NCBI GenBank assembly: GCA_900708905.1
Contig: CAADRB010000008.1
Span: 3,156,744-3,220,743 of the forward strand
Source: Hymenolepis diminuta
Taxonomy: Eukaryota > Platyhelminthes > Cestoda > Cyclophyllidea > Hymenolepididae
Direction of reading: 5' to 3'
Length of the DNA: 64,000 nt
In this document: piece by piece, positions 11,401 to 24,460 of the stretch
Numbering within the stretch: position 1 is the stretch's first letter
Layout: every line of letters starts with the position of its first letter
The notes under the pieces: model-generated
Databases searched by the model: none
What the model was told of the DNA's origin: nothing
What the model saw: the letters and a program-made list of their open reading frames with translations, nothing else
Translations under genes and position numbers: made by a program

Positions 11401-14400
11401 CTCCTGTTTAACCTCTCTTTCCATCCCTTACTGGGATAGTTCGCCATTTCGTATGTTTAATTGTCATCCCTTCCTTAAAGCTTGTAAATGAATTGGTATC
11501 ACTATGGGTTTATATATTGTCTATTATTACACAATTTTCTTCAGATTTAATTTGAGAGGTTTATAATGCTTGCAACGCCCAGCGCATAATTATATAACAA
11601 GCACTATTTATTGCGAAGTTATCCAAATACCTTTGCTGCTAGCCAAGTCCAGATGTGAGCGGACGCACGAATAGAGAAGCATAAAAAAAGAGTGGAAATT
11701 TGCTGGCGGTTTTATTGAAGTTAAAACATAGAGGCCAACTTAATCTGTAATGGGTGGGTGCGCTCTAACACTAGATCAACGCGACAAATGGGACTTTGGA
11801 TTGATATTTATTTCCACATTTGCGCAACGAATTGGCTATTTAAACTACATTAGATTCGATAATGAACCAAAATTGACAGGCCAAAACTAAGATCCTAAAG
11901 TAAAATGCTTCTGTACGAAATATTCAGTTGAGTCCGACCGTTTTTTGTTTTAGTGCATCTTGGAGATCTGTGAATAGTCGGATTGTTGCAATATGAGATC
12001 AGTACACCATTGCCATTTGACTATTGCTATGACTATTAATAAGAGTACATACAAAATAGATGGTATTTAATCAAAGAGAAGTGTTTTAACTCGAAGTACT
12101 GTATGATAATCCAAGTAAAGATTAAATAAACGATCGAGTGGAGGTAGAGATTAAAGTCAGGGTATCAAAGAAATTTCTTTCCTCTGGATTCTGAATTCAT
12201 TCAGTTGGCGGCTTTCATTCATTATTGATCTAATGTCTAAAATTTATGTATCGTCTTTTAAGTTTCCGAATAAATTCATATCCACAGGATAAAATGCTAG
12301 TCGGTTTACTGATTTTTATGCCTTCCCAATATATCTGCATCTTTGGGTAACCTTGTGCAACTATATATTTTATTTTAAGGTAACAGGGTTTATTAGATTT
12401 CATTTACATGGTATAATATTTATGAGCGATGAATCTTTATCAACATATAAGACAAGGGAAAATAAACGAGAATCATTTCAGCTATCAGTCTAAAGTAATG
12501 ATATGATTATCTTGAGTATTAAAGAGGCGGTTAGAGATAGGCTAAAAATTTACAGAAAATGCTTTGTCCAGCTTTGCACCTTGATATAGATAAAATGCGC
12601 GACGAAAGACGTTTTTGAATAATTATAAAATGAAATATAATATAAGCCATCAAGATATACACCCCATTTCCTTTCATTATCATTCGAAAACCGGTCGCTA
12701 AGGCAAACTTCCAATAAGTTAAACATCAAATAAAGTTCACGCTCATAGTAGCCTCTTAATTAAATTACGGATGGAAAGGATATCAATATTCAATATCATG
12801 AAACTCGAGTTAAACAGAAGGCCAAACTCGTCGTTCGTAAATGTGTAATTTTGACAGCTATCTATCTCATCGTCCGACCTGTATTTCGAATATATGCTTT
12901 AAACAATAGGTTAGTTTAAATAACTATCTTCAGAAACGGTGGATTGAAAAGTAAATCCTCCCAAAGTACTATTAGATAAAACTATATCTCCTATTGTTTA
13001 TCAACGAAGGAGGCTTTCAAACTTTTAAGAACTTAGTTCACAAAATTCATCCCTCTTTATCTAGGTCATCAACTATTAGTTTTCCACACTCGAACCACAA
13101 TAGAACAGAATCTTGTCACTGTTGTGCTGTTGGGAAACCGGACTTTCAGTCATACTCCTTATACCCCAAGCTGTAGGAGAGATTGCATTTTCCTAATAAA
13201 ATGCGGTAGCTGAGTTATAGGAATTCCGTTTTTTTGACATAATCACTGATAATGATAATTCTAACTCGATGGACGGTTCAGATATTGCAGCGTTACTGCA
13301 AAAGGAAATAACCTAGAACAAGTACGGGATGACGTACAGACATAAACCTCACTTGCAATCGATTACTGAACTAAATTCTGGAAACTTTCCGTCCGTTAAT
13401 TGTAATAAGGCCTGTCTAGAAAATAAGATATTTTAAACTTTGTGGGTTATATATTTTTTAACCGGCAGCAAATAGAGAAGAGGATTTTGTGGTAAAAGTG
13501 GGATCGATTGGAGAGGCACAGAAAATGATATTTGCATTCCTACCTCGACATTGGAAACAAAAGAACTTATTTCCACTACCCTATTAAGTTATCAGAGTAT
13601 TTCAGGTTGATATGCAGTAGATGATAAGTCGACAAGATACTTAATTTTCAGAGCCAGTAGCTGTTCTTCGAACTCAGACTTGTTGAATTTAATCAGTCTG
13701 TGGCTTATAAATAATGTTCTAGTGGCCTGAAATAGTTCATCATTCAAATTCGAATAGATTAAATTTAATAAAGAAACAAAGTATCAATATGTAAAATTTT
13801 CACATTAAGTAAAGCAGAGATTCATAATTAATTAAATCCTATCATATCTGAACTACTGGTTCTACAACTATGATAACCTCCCAATATTTAAATCTATTTA
13901 CTTTCAGATGTACGCTTCCTTATGTTTTGAAATGAATTTGAACTGGTTTGTTAACTAAGTTGTTTTTTGAAAGCTGCAAATTTGAACTAAGGTCGGGTTA
14001 CAGCACTTCGAACAAGTCTTTTAAATTTGGTCACTTTGGGTGTTTACTTTCTTCCATAATCAGAAGAATTTAATTTTTTTGCAATCTGCGATTTCAAAAA
14101 TGCAAAAATGTGAACTCAAAAGCTCTATTGGTATCTATACCTCCCCTTTTATCACAGAAACTCAGTTTCATTTGCGGATTTTTTCGCAAAGGGTGACGCA
14201 GATGTTTCGTTTTCGGCTGTGAAGTCAGACGCTACGGGTTTGACATCCATCGGTGTGCACACGGTGAAGGGAATAGCCAGCCCCATTGATTAAGTCTGAT
14301 TAATAAAGAGAATGGCAAAATTTAAATCTGACACTAGAGGAACACTATGATGATATCTTTCTACTCAATACGCTTTTATAAATAGGAATGGGAGTTATAA

Positions 14401-15270
14401 GACTACAATATATGTTCCGGCTTTGCTCTAGGTAGGACATATTGCACCATCATATCACTCACATTATGACCAATTTGTAAAGTCCTGTTTACCTCTCAGA
14501 TAAAGCAAACTATTATTTTCAGTAATCGCAAGTTGTTGATGGCTAAACAGACCAAATTCAGCAATCTAATAAACAATGTTTGAGTGCTTTTCACCGACGT
14601 AAAGTAAAATGCCCACATGTATACATAGACAGTCCAATGTATTTAAAGATAGTATATTTGTTCACGAATGTCCTAACGTATTTTCAAATTAATCTGAGAG
14701 AAGACCGCAAATGTTCGCCGCCAGGCACCAAGGGAAGTGTGTATGGATGTAAACAAAGAAATATTGACTCCAAATTATGTGGTTAAATTAATTGACGAAC
14801 GCGTTTCCGGTGTGTCTCGTATGATGCAAATTCGTATGTGAAATCGTGATGGTAATAAAAGTTTGCAAAATGCTGGAAATAAATTTTGGCATAAATTACA
14901 GATCTTGAAATAAATGATCACAAGGTTCAATTTAAAAAACATATTCATTTATTTAAATATTTTTGGAAAGGAAAATTTTCAGATTTTGTTTTTAAGTCCA
15001 GCTTTTAGCGTGTTATTTCGAGCTTTTAACATGTTTTTAACGCAGGAAAAGCGATAGCTTTGAGAGCTACTTTTGTGTTTACTTTTAGTGTTTATTTAAC
15101 ATTTTTCAACATGGCATAGTGGAGTGCTAAAATGAAACTAATTCTAAGAAAGGCAGACTAATCGAAGAACCAGAAATAACCAACACTTAATCGATGCTCC
15201 GTTTAACAGGGCTTGAAATGACATTCCCCGCAAAATTGTAAATTAGTATCTGGGGTTTCCAGTTCTACTT
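11400..15270. other. Intergenic stretch without a recognised gene
   Basis: AT-rich DNA with no supported exon. It contains one internal SINE fragment (about 14226-14345). Short open frames at 12994, 14040 and 14580 have no domain, no splice context and no codon pattern that separates them from chance. Confidence 0.5.
14226..14345 (+). repeat. Internal fragment of the tRNA-derived SINE-like repeat
   Basis: GGGTTTGACATCCATCGGTGTGCACACGGTGAAGGGAATAGCCAGCCCCATTGATTAAGTCTGATTAATAAAGAG is equivalent to the B-box, 'CATCGGTACACACCC' and core section of the longer copies. The A-box end is missing. Confidence 0.5.
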
Positions 15271-15379
15271 TTATTATGACAGGATTAGAAGCAAATGACT
15301 TCCAGCGTCAGATACCTTGCCCTAACTCTGTCTTTTCCCGAATCGAGAAACAGACGGAATGTTTTCACTTCATTCTCGT

Positions 15380-15560
15380 ATTTGATACTCTGTTAGCTGT
15401 GCAATTTTCAAGATGTCATTATTCCAGTTGCCTAAGTTCAGGACACTTCTCTGCTGGATGTACGAGATCATAAAAGCGGGTGCTGGCTTTCTCTTATATG
15501 GTAAAGAGACGACTGCACCATCTTCCGCAGATTCATCCTTGTCGCAGTCAAGCTTTTTCC
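15380..15560 (+). pseudogene. Possible decayed gag zinc-knuckle of a retroelement
   Basis: One frame reads CHYSSCLSSGHFSAGCTRS. The C-x3-GH-x4-C part fits a CCHC gag zinc knuckle, although the first cysteine is five residues before the second instead of three. A stop follows after TRS, and the next open stretch contains a basic 'MVKRRLHHLPQIHP' segment. This could be a remnant of a BEL/Pao- or gypsy-type gag. It lies directly left of the dispersed repeat at 15.64-16.11 kb. The evidence is a short motif only. Confidence 0.22.
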
Positions 15561-15639
15561 TCTTTCCAAGATCTACAATGGGAAATATGGCAACAGAAAG
15601 GTGACTATCATGCAGAACTTCCTCTTTTTGATGAACTTA

Positions 15640-16110
15640 TTGAAGTTGGAGTAACAACTAAGGGCTGGCAGCTAACAACAGCAAACAACAGCTCCAATAG
15701 TAGAACACAAAGGCTTGCCTAGGTCAGAGTGTATTGAATAAACCACGAAGGGAATTTGTGCAGGGAATGGAGATGAGGGAGAAAGGGGATGAGGGGAGGG
15801 GGGTGTAGGAGCCGGTCAATGACAAGCATGTGTCCGTCCGAGTGAGTGTGTGGAAATAAAAAGACAGTTTATATGAGTCACTTAGGCAAGGACGCGCGTG
15901 AAGACGTGAGTGCAGGTGTACTTTAATTGAACCTTGATGTTTGTAGAAAGTGGGAATCGAAAGACGCGTTTAGACACGACAGATAGGAGTTTTACGTCAC
16001 AGGGACTTCGTGGGCGAAAAACCGAAGTTTCTTAATGGCGAATGTGAATAAGGAATAATTTTGAAAATACATAGAGAGTCATCCTTCAGCCTCCTTCCAA
16101 CCTTGAAGTA
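15640..16110 (+). repeat. Dispersed repeat R1, copy A (possible LTR-like element)
   Basis: It shares ordered blocks with copies near 47.3-47.66 kb (minus strand) and 23.9-24.18 kb (plus strand): GCTAACAACAGCAAACAACAG, a GAGATGAGGG purine stretch, CAATGACAAGC, GGAAATAAAAAGACA, a 'TTATATGAGTCACTTAGGC' block, 'GACGTGAGTGCAG', and near the right end CATAGAGAGTCATCCTTCA. Similarity to the minus copy is roughly two thirds by eye. No open frame is conserved between copies, so a non-coding element or an LTR is most likely. Confidence 0.55.
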
Positions 16111-16910
16111 CGTAAAGGCGGCGCAAATTTCTGACTGTGAATTGATCCAAGTGTAACTGGCCTGTTCAAGCCAAATGTCTTCGAGAGGCTTTAGCAATTA
16201 GAGGAGGAAACTGAAGCTTGTATTTGACGGTGGAGTAAAATATTGTAAGAATGGTAAATACAAAAAGGAATGGAAACAGAGAAAGCAGGATAGTTAATTA
16301 AAATGTCGTGAATAAAAACCAATCACTGGAAAATAGGAAATACAAAAATTAAAACAAGTGTTATTTTAAAGTTATGAAGAGCAGGTAATTAATGGTGAAT
16401 GTGAAACATACAGATTTGAGGAGGACAGAGTAAGAAGTTGTCCAGTTGCTTTATCTCCGGATTGATGCGGTTCTTAGGTTTTCTGCTCCTTGCCGCATTT
16501 TGACAGCATATTAATGCAAAATAATCTAGAGATTTGGAAAATGCCAGCTATCTATCATATTTTCTGAGACGCTGGGAGCTTGTATTGGACCGCATTTGAA
16601 GGTTTGACGGCTTTAGATGGCGTTGATGTCCGGAATTGGTTTGTCAACCAAGTGCAGTGAAGTGCCATGGTGTTGGAGTTATCTGGTGGATTTTCTTGTT
16701 AATACTGATCCTGTGTTTTCAGTAGAGACAGTTTGGAGGAGTTGCTACTTCAGGTTTCTGTGCGTTCCTCTTCCACTTGGCTTATCTCTTGTGAGTGGCA
16801 TGTGCACGTTCGGACGAGCATTGTTTCTTCTCTCCTAGTTTAGAGTTGGGATCATTAGCGATGAATGGAAGTTCTTTGGAGCGTTCTCGATTATAAGCAT
16901 GGGACGGCTA

Positions 16911-17290
16911 CGTATCAAATTCCATTTCTGGGATAACTATTTTGGACGACGGATCATCGCAGTCCGTCTGAGGAGGATCCGGCTCTGAATTATCTCTTTT
17001 ATATGATTGCAGTTCTTTAGCAACTTCAGTCATTAGCCCCTTGTGGGGCCGTCTGCTAAATTCTAATTTTGGCTCCCTCATGAGCTTCAAGATAGGAAAC
17101 TTGAGGTCATCATAAGGTGTCGCGAACGTTTTTCCGAAAACATCATACACGAGCTCGGATACTGCTGGTATTAGGTATTGAGGACTCAGATTAATTACAC
17201 TTGCAACTGGATGGTGCGTAAGCGCGAAACTGTGCCTCGAGGAGTAAGAAAGCTTCTGGGATATTCAGTCTGTTGAATGTGGGAATAATA
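16911..17290 (-). pseudogene. Broken gag-like remnant of an LTR retrotransposon
   Basis: On the minus strand one frame reads IPTFNRLNIPEAFLLLEAQF, then AYAP and a stop. A frameshift away, a second frame continues HHPVASVINLSPQYLIPAVS, then 'ATPYDDLKFPILKLM' and ends with a stop at about 16908. Proline-rich start, aromatic/acidic 'xxxEAQF', hydrophobic 'VASxxxLSP' and 'PYDxLKxxIL' is the usual order of motifs in gag proteins of flatworm Ty3/gypsy-like elements. That assignment is from memory of the family, not from a search. No protease or reverse transcriptase is visible nearby, so the copy is truncated and dead. Confidence 0.45.
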
Positions 17291-17728
17291 AAGCCGTTTG
17301 CCACTGTTGACCAGAAAATTGCGAGTTCTTACAGGGTCATTATTTTCCGCTCCCTCTTAAAAATTCCATGATCATTCATTCATCAAATGAAGACCTATCC
17401 CAAAGAAACAAAAATGGTCCTTTATCAGTTACCTTTCATTTAAAGATACTAACTATCAGAAATGAGTGATAGAGCTCCAAGAATGCACACATATATACAC
17501 TTTTTAAACATTACATCAACGAATCCCAGTCATCTTTGGGTTACCCAACTTATCTAAGTGAGCTGACTTATTTTCCCAATGCTGTACATGCACACATAGT
17601 ATCTCTGGAGCGTTTTATCATTATTAACCCTTTTCTTATCCTTCATATACCATCTTCTCTGTACCTTTCCTTGGAATGAATTGCATTAAATCTCCCCGAT
17701 TCTATTCACTCCAACATTCTTGCATAAT

Positions 17729-17792
17729 CATGAATGCGTTATAGCTACGTATGCATTCATGCATGGTTATGCATGCTAATGCATGGTTAAGC
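17729..17792. repeat. Short tandem of ATGCATG-type units
   Basis: The units TGCATTCATGCATGGTTA, TGCATGCTAA and TGCATGGTTAAGC follow one another, giving repeated overlapping ATGCAT palindromes about 10-12 bases apart. This may be a simple microsatellite or a cluster of POU/octamer-like ATGCAT sites. Confidence 0.5.
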
Positions 17793-18186
17793 ACATTATC
17801 TTACTTTACCGTAAACATACAATATGTTGCGTACATGTACTACTACCAGGTGAGAATTGGTCACTCCTGACATAACGTAGAGGAAGCCTTTGTGGACCAG
17901 ATACTCCAGAGTAAGGAAATAAGTCAAGTCATCTGCAAAGGCAAGATGGCGACTTGGAATTGTGATTATTTGGCCAATCATTAAACAAGGTCACTTGTGC
18001 CTAATCTGAATTCAAATGAGAATTGACAGGTGAAGAGTTGATATTACTGTTCGAGAATCCCTTAATATTCCAGGATTAATGGTTAATGGACATTAAAATA
18101 AAACAACCTTAGAGTCTGACCAAAGTGGGCTAGGAAATATCCCCTTACAAAATAAACGTTTTTTTCTAAAGACTAAAAGGAAATAA

Positions 18187-18225
18187 CAGAAGAATATATC
18201 AGAAGAATATATATCAGAAGAAGAA
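18187..18225 (+). repeat. Short tandem repeat, about 13-15 bp units
   Basis: AACAGAAGAATATATCAGAAGAATATATATCAGAAGAAGAAG contains three imperfect units of 'atatcagaagaat'. No gene is involved. Confidence 0.6.
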
Positions 18226-21200
18226 GATTTTCGTTGAATTATGGCCATATTAAACAAGAGCAAGAAATGAATGAAAAAGGGAATTGTGAGAAGACTAGAT
18301 ATTCGAAAGCTTCAGTGCAATGTGAGTGAAAATGTGATTTTACCTAAAACAGACCCCATTAGGGTACACAGTGTTGAGTTGTCTGCCTCGTCCTTAGGCA
18401 GTAGTATAAGAAACTAGTGAAGAGTTGTCATGTGATGTTTAGGAGGGACCCGACAAGGATGATACCAATTATTTATGACTGATTAGACCCCCCTTAGTTT
18501 TTTACTCCTTAAAATGAACTAATGACTTATTTGTACCTCTTTGACCTGGCTATAACTATTCCCTCCAATAAGTATGGGTATTGTGAAATCCCTGTGGATT
18601 CTACATTTCTGCTACAAATCTTACAATAGTGTGATAAAATCAATTAATGTCTGATTAATTTAGAATAATAAAATCGCATCCCCAACTATTGTATTGGGCA
18701 CCAGTCATCTTGATTAAAGGACCTCTTCCATTCTACTATCTATCTTTTGGTAAGTATTTTCAACTAGCTTCGGAAATGGGTCAAACAGAGACGATGACCA
18801 GTTCACTCGTACCATTTTTAGACCAGTTATAATCGTATGAATAGGCAAATGACCTTTGGGGTAATAAGGTGATAAGAAATCACCTGCACTCACATACCTT
18901 CGACTCAAAGATTCCAGACTTTAGGTCAGCCTTGATGAGTCAGTTTTATTCACTGGATATGCTCCAATGATTCCCCAATCGATGGGTTATGCTTTCTGAT
19001 GAACCCAAGAAGGGATTAATTGCGTTTGTAATTGCCGTTGAAACTAAGGTGAGAGACAAAATGGAAAAAACAAATTCCTCAGCATTTTCGGTTACAGATC
19101 GGTCAATAATGTAAAATTTATCTCTATTCAATAAAATTCAAATTTCTGGGAATACATAATTTTGCGTTTTACCAAGCCCGAGTTTTCGAGATGGAGAACA
19201 CTCACAGAAATCAGTCAGGCACAAAATGAACTTTAGTCATGACTTTTAAATATGCAAAAAGCCAAATAATGTGGATATAAGGGAATTGTAGGAAACATAA
19301 TTAATTAAAATGTCATTTTTTCAAGGGAAAATATTGTATAAAGTAACTTTTTACATGAAAACGATAGTATCGTCTCCACACGAAGAATAGTTAACCCCAT
19401 ATGTATTCTTTCATCTTCTCTACACCAATACTTCATTAATCGCATTCAGTTGCTCATTAATCGTTCGGAGTCCACCTGAATAGCTTATTTATTAGTCTCT
19501 TAAATGTCAGTAGCAATGGAATTTCCCTGAAAACACCATTATTCATTGTTAGCTTAGTCACTTTAAGAGAGGCATGCATTCACGCTAGAGAGCATGATCT
19601 TTCCTTATCGGTCTTTTTAAACAAGAAATATCAGCGGGAAATTTTTCTGCCTGTAAATGTGAAGATGTGGTAAAATTTCAAAGAATGCATTAGAGTGTAG
19701 TTATACACAGAATAAAGATTAAATACTATAATTCCTTGAGTGACGATTGTATTTTCCCGTTAAGAAACGGATGATTTCTTGTATAGGGAGGAATTCACGT
19801 TCGGTCCTAAAATTCATTTCATCCGTGCAGTGGAGTAGTTACATTGCTTATATTTATTTCATGGATGTTTCACAGAGTGTTCAAATTGGCATAAGAAATT
19901 TATTAATTAAATAATTACTCGAATTACTGATATAACAAATGAACATTCATAGCCAGCTATTATCAATTTATTTCGTTATTTAACTCAAAATTTTGATGTT
20001 CAGCATCACAAATCGAGTTGTCAATCCTATTTTCTTTCATATCTAAATGTGTATCGACATTTTTTTCGCATTTTGCAATATTTTTTTCCTGATCAATCAC
20101 GTTTTAGTTAAATTGTGGGTAACTTTAATCTTGCTTTAGATTGCAGATGACATTCCGTAATGCGTTCTGTCGAAAAATATTTAAAACCTCAGGAAAGGTC
20201 TTTTTTCGGAACATGACTACTAAGAAATATTAACAAGCAGTTGAAATATTTATGTGAGAAAAATTGTAATGGTCTTATTCAAAACCTACCGAATCTATCA
20301 GACTTTCTTCCCAACTCGCTCAACTTATCTTTTTCATGACTTTGTATTTACCTTCTAAAAAGTTAAACTTGTATCCAGGCCCCAGTATCTGGCCGAATAA
20401 TAAACTGTGGCCTTTAATCATTAAATTTAACTCCCTTGTTGACATATAATTACAAATTTAACACTAAGATGTGATCTGATCAAGATGTGTTTTCCTTGAA
20501 GTAGCAACCCTTTTGGTAGCCCTGTATAAGCTTACATTTGAAAAAAACTAACAGAAGTTTTACTAATATTCATAAACCAATTTTGGCGGTTAAGTTTCCT
20601 AGCGAATCTTTCAAGCAAGTAGTTTGCATAAGATCAACGAATACTTAATTACAATATGATTGTTCTCATCTGGACCAAGCATAAAAGTTACTTCCCCATC
20701 CCAGATCTGCTCAGCTTTATAAATACTCGTCATCAAACTCCAATATTGTTCCAAGAAAAACTTGAGAAATTTAATAAAAGCCTTGAATTATTTTTTTTCA
20801 TTTTCCCATCCTTTTTTCTCGAAAGCCATTGTAAACATTAATTTGAGGTTCTGTTTACATTGGTTTGCATAGTTTAGCGTAGGGATAAGTTCGTCATCAA
20901 TCTTTTAGTTTAATATTGCTATTCTTCTACACGCAACATTTTTTCTCTCCAATGTTGTCCGAAATTATTACAATATATTTTCTGATTTTAATTGTCCCGA
21001 GTGTTTTTCCTGAGGGATTGAATTCTCCCTTTAATAGTTATTTGTAACAAGATAGGAGAAAAGTAAACTTTGGATTTCGGTTGAATTTTACCTATTCACA
21101 GCATTTACAATTATTACAATTTTATTTGGAAAGAAAATCCAATTACTGAAGGATTTCGAGAGATTCAATGAGTTAAAAGTAATTTTTAAAAAGTTGATTC

Positions 21201-22023
21201 GATTTCATTTTTCATTGCCTTATCTAAAGAACTGATTCGATCATCCCTGGGAGCCGAATAATTTGATACAATCGGTTTCTTCATACTCGAAAACTTCAGT
21301 TCTCGAGAATCTTTCTTCTTCAGAGACCCCCTATTTTAAAATCAAATTATTTAACTATTTATCGGCTGTATTATAAAAAAAAGAATGACATATGACAAGA
21401 GATTTTAACTGAAGCTCGAATTCTACGAATGCCATTTCTTAAACCATTTCATTATGAGTTTTACGTGACAGTTCTTGGCAGTATTTGAATCACCGCAGCT
21501 CTTTTGACCATCCCAATTTTAGTCATATGAAGGCATTATGTTCGTTTGAATATGAATAATTAAATATAATTATGCTTACTATGAGTGAGGTTTGGTATGT
21601 CAACTTTATCGTTGATAATCTCAATTTCCTGTTGTTAGATGTAAAAAGATACAAATAAATCGAGATGGCGTGACCAACTGTATAATTTAACCAACCCAAA
21701 TTTTATACTTCAATAGACTAGTTTACTCTTCCCCTTATCTGGATACTATCCCGTGATTCAAAATTATAAATGTCTTTTTTATTTTATACTGTTGGCAATA
21801 ATAATATTAACAACAACAAGGAGTTTTAAAGATTTTGGATAAATTAAAATTCGCTTTCGTTTTTTGTTTTCCTTAAAAAGTCATGCATTTTTCACGCTAA
21901 TTCTACTCTGTTAGAAAATAGAAAAACAGAAATTCTGAAATTTCTCAAGTTTAACAATTTTTTTGCCTACGCATAGTTAATTGGTATGAAGTCATATTTG
22001 CAGTTAGCGAAATTACGTTGCTA

Positions 22024-22330
22024 TGGCTGCACCGGTGGCGGAGTGGTTAACGTGCTTGGTTATTGAGTCAGGGGCCACGAGATCATTACTCATCGGTACA
22101 CACCCGGTGTTGCGTATGGTCATGCGCACGGGTTGATAAAATAGGATGTGAGGTTTCCATAAGGGCCTCCATCTCTTCTAGTCACATAACCTACGGAGTT
22201 TCCTCAACGAGCCTGCATTATTTTATTTCAGTCTGCATAGTGCCGACATTTTACATGTAGAATGTAATCTCTTGAGCATATAGTCCCAGTGCCCGTTCGT
22301 ATTGAACATTCTTATCCCTCCCTCCTATTA
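22024..22330 (+). repeat. tRNA-derived SINE-like copy with intact A box
   Basis: CCGGTGGCGGAGTGGTTAACGTGCTTGG contains TGGCGGAGTGG, a perfect match to the pol III A-box consensus TRGYNNARNNGG. It is followed by a tRNA-like arm, a 'CATCGGTACACACCCGGTG' block and a 'GGTCATGCGCACGGGTTGATAAA' core. The B box (GAGATCATTACTC) is degraded. It is not a functional tRNA because the acceptor stem cannot be paired. Confidence 0.6.
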
Positions 22331-23600
22331 GTTTATTTATCATCCACTTTGCCCTCGGGCGACGTTTGTACTTTTCAAAATCCCGACTCACCAATTAGGG
22401 CCTGGTCAAGAAATGGGAGTGGGAGAGACAGTAAAAAATAGAAAAAGAGGGACACTAATTAGTCTTATTAGTCTTATCTGACAAAGTGACTTTTTCTCCG
22501 ACTTTGCGCTCTTTAAAAAACGAGATTTTGGTAATGCTATAAGTCAAATTTTACGTCATTATTGAGAGTAAGGCTTACTTCAGTAAAAAGCGTATTAATT
22601 TTACTAGTTTTTACTTGTTTTAGTAGCCAGTCGTCTTTGCTTGTTCCCATTTGAATTTTATCATTTTTGTGTGACTACACCCTTAATTTTGAGCTACTTA
22701 TTTCTGCCCATGGCAGAAGATGACAGCAACTTAGATCCGTGGAAATAAAATTGTTGTTCGGGGTTAGGTTCTATGCTTTTCAACCAGAAATTCAATTGAT
22801 CTTTCTCTTCTCATTACTCTTTCCGGCATTTCGAGGTGACTTAAAGATTTCTAAATATTACTGAATTGATGAAAAGGTAATAAAATAGAGTGGTAAATAA
22901 TATTCTACAGCTAGTGCATATTTGGATTGATAAATTCTAGGACCCTGCTCAGATAGACGGTGCCTACCATAACTGAATTAGATATCCTATCTGGAAAAGT
23001 TCCAGAATCGCAATCAGTAAATAAACGTTTCAAGTTGTCATTTAAGCCTTCTTGCTAATGTATAAGGGATCCAGGCTTTTGATTAGTGACTAAATACTTT
23101 AGATGGTCAACTTAGAAATGCCGCTAAAAATGTTGAATTAAGAGACCAAAACATATTTTTATTCTAAGTTCCTTTCTGTCTTCTGAACTAGGAGGGTTAT
23201 ATCTATGCCATAATATCGCTGTTCTTTTAACTTAATACCGTAGCTAATCTCTGCCAATTTCTCCTCCGATTTCTTAATTTAATCTCTGTCTGTAATGAAC
23301 AGTTCGTCCTTCTATCCCAATTATTCCCGAATACTGCTACTTTTAATGGTATTTGATATTCAAATAGCCACAGATTATCATTAAAAAAATATCTGAGAGT
23401 AGATAACATTTTGGAGATCTTTGTTAGCTGTTGCTTTCATAACTATTTAGGGATACGGCTTGTGCCATGTACTTAGGTATCTCACAGGCCTAATAAATGG
23501 GCTGATCAAATGACTGATAGGGTGGCAATTTTATTCAAGGCAAATCATTTGCAGAATATAATTTTTACATTCAGATCATTACTAATAAAATAATTTGTAC
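22330..23600. other. Intergenic stretch without a recognised gene
   Basis: No supported exon, RNA gene or repeat was seen here. Confidence 0.5.
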
Positions 23601-23610
23601 TCACCTAATT

Positions 23611-23830
23611 CGCACTGGTGGCGCAGTTGTCAATATGCACGTCTGACAAGTCAGATGTAATGCATTATATGCGTGTCGGTACACATCCAGTGAAAAGTCA
23701 AAAAGCCAGTTTCGCCTTTGAGATGCTCCAGGATGTTGCCCGGCTCTCTAACATTAGAAATGGAAAGTATTCATTGAGTACAGTTACTCATGTTCAATCA
23801 CTTTGTGATGTCTCCCGATGAAAATTGACC
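23611..23830 (+). repeat. tRNA-derived SINE-like copy
   Basis: CGCACTGGTGGCGCAGTTGTCAATATGCACGTCTGACAAGTCAGATG has an A-box-like TGGCGCAGTTG. It is followed by the 'GTGTCGGTACACATCCAGTGAAAAGTC' block seen in the other copies. It runs into copy C of the R1 repeat, so the two families may travel together or be nested. A 67-codon open frame over it is chance. Confidence 0.55.
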
Positions 23831-23899
23831 TCTGGAGAGTCTTTATTTAGGCTAAGACTGGCGAATGCCAAAGGACGTCGTTGGAAGTACAAAATGTGG

Positions 23900-24185
23900 G
23901 AATTAACAGACAACATTTCCAAAAGTGGAACGCAAAGAGTTGGGAAAGAGAAGTGTAATTGAATAATTCATGATGGGAATTCAAGAAAATAAGGGAGAAG
24001 AGGCGAAAGGAGATGAGAGGGACAGTTCATATGAGTCACTTGGTCTAAGACACGCGTGAGGGTATGAGTGCAGAGTACTTTACTGAAACGGGACAGTTAC
24101 GGAAAAACCAAAATATTCTCGAAGAGAACGTGATTAAAGAGTAATTTTAGAAAATGCATAGAGAGTCATCCTTCAACGTCTTTAT
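23900..24185 (+). repeat. Dispersed repeat R1, copy C
   Basis: It shares with copy A (15.64-16.11 kb) the blocks GAAGTGTAATTGAATAATTCATGATGGGAATT, GGAGATGAGAGGGACAGTTCATATGAGTCACTTGG, 'ACGCGTGAGGGTATGAGTGCAG' and CATAGAGAGTCATCCTTCAACG. The central CAATGACAAGC segment is deleted. Confidence 0.5.
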
Positions 24186-24274
24186 GACTGTTTTAATTAT
24201 GATAATAACTGAATTATTGCTAGTTGCATCTAATAACTCTTGTTGTTAAAAAGATGTAATTAAATAGGAACAGC

Positions 24275-24460
24275 ATGACCAACCATGAAATAAAATTAAT
24301 AGACCAACAAGCGCCGAATATTGTGAACAGAATCTCATCCATAAACGTAGTACTCACATCATTAAATTTGAACACAGTGAACTATACTTATGAGAATATA
24401 GGAAACTCAATACTTCCAGAATTCAAACTAAGTAAGACTCGATGTTCTGACCTTATTTCC
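24275..24460 (+). repeat. Dispersed repeat copy (same family as about 8.6 and 11.3 kb)
   Basis: The ending 'TACTTCCAGAATTCAAACTAAGTAAGACTCGATGTTCTGACC' lines up with 'GGTTCCAGAATTCAAATAAAGTAAGCACTCTGATTTCAG' of the 11-kb copy. The 102-codon open frame running over it (to 24583) has no known domain, and I treat it as chance within a repeat. Confidence 0.4.

Larger units (their letters stand above)
17300..22020. other. Intergenic stretch without a recognised gene
   Basis: AT-rich sequence without a supported exon. It contains a short tandem of GCATG-type units (17729-17792) and a three-unit tandem of 'atatcagaagaat' (about 18187-18225). Small open frames on either strand show no motif and no splice context. 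Confidence 0.5.
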
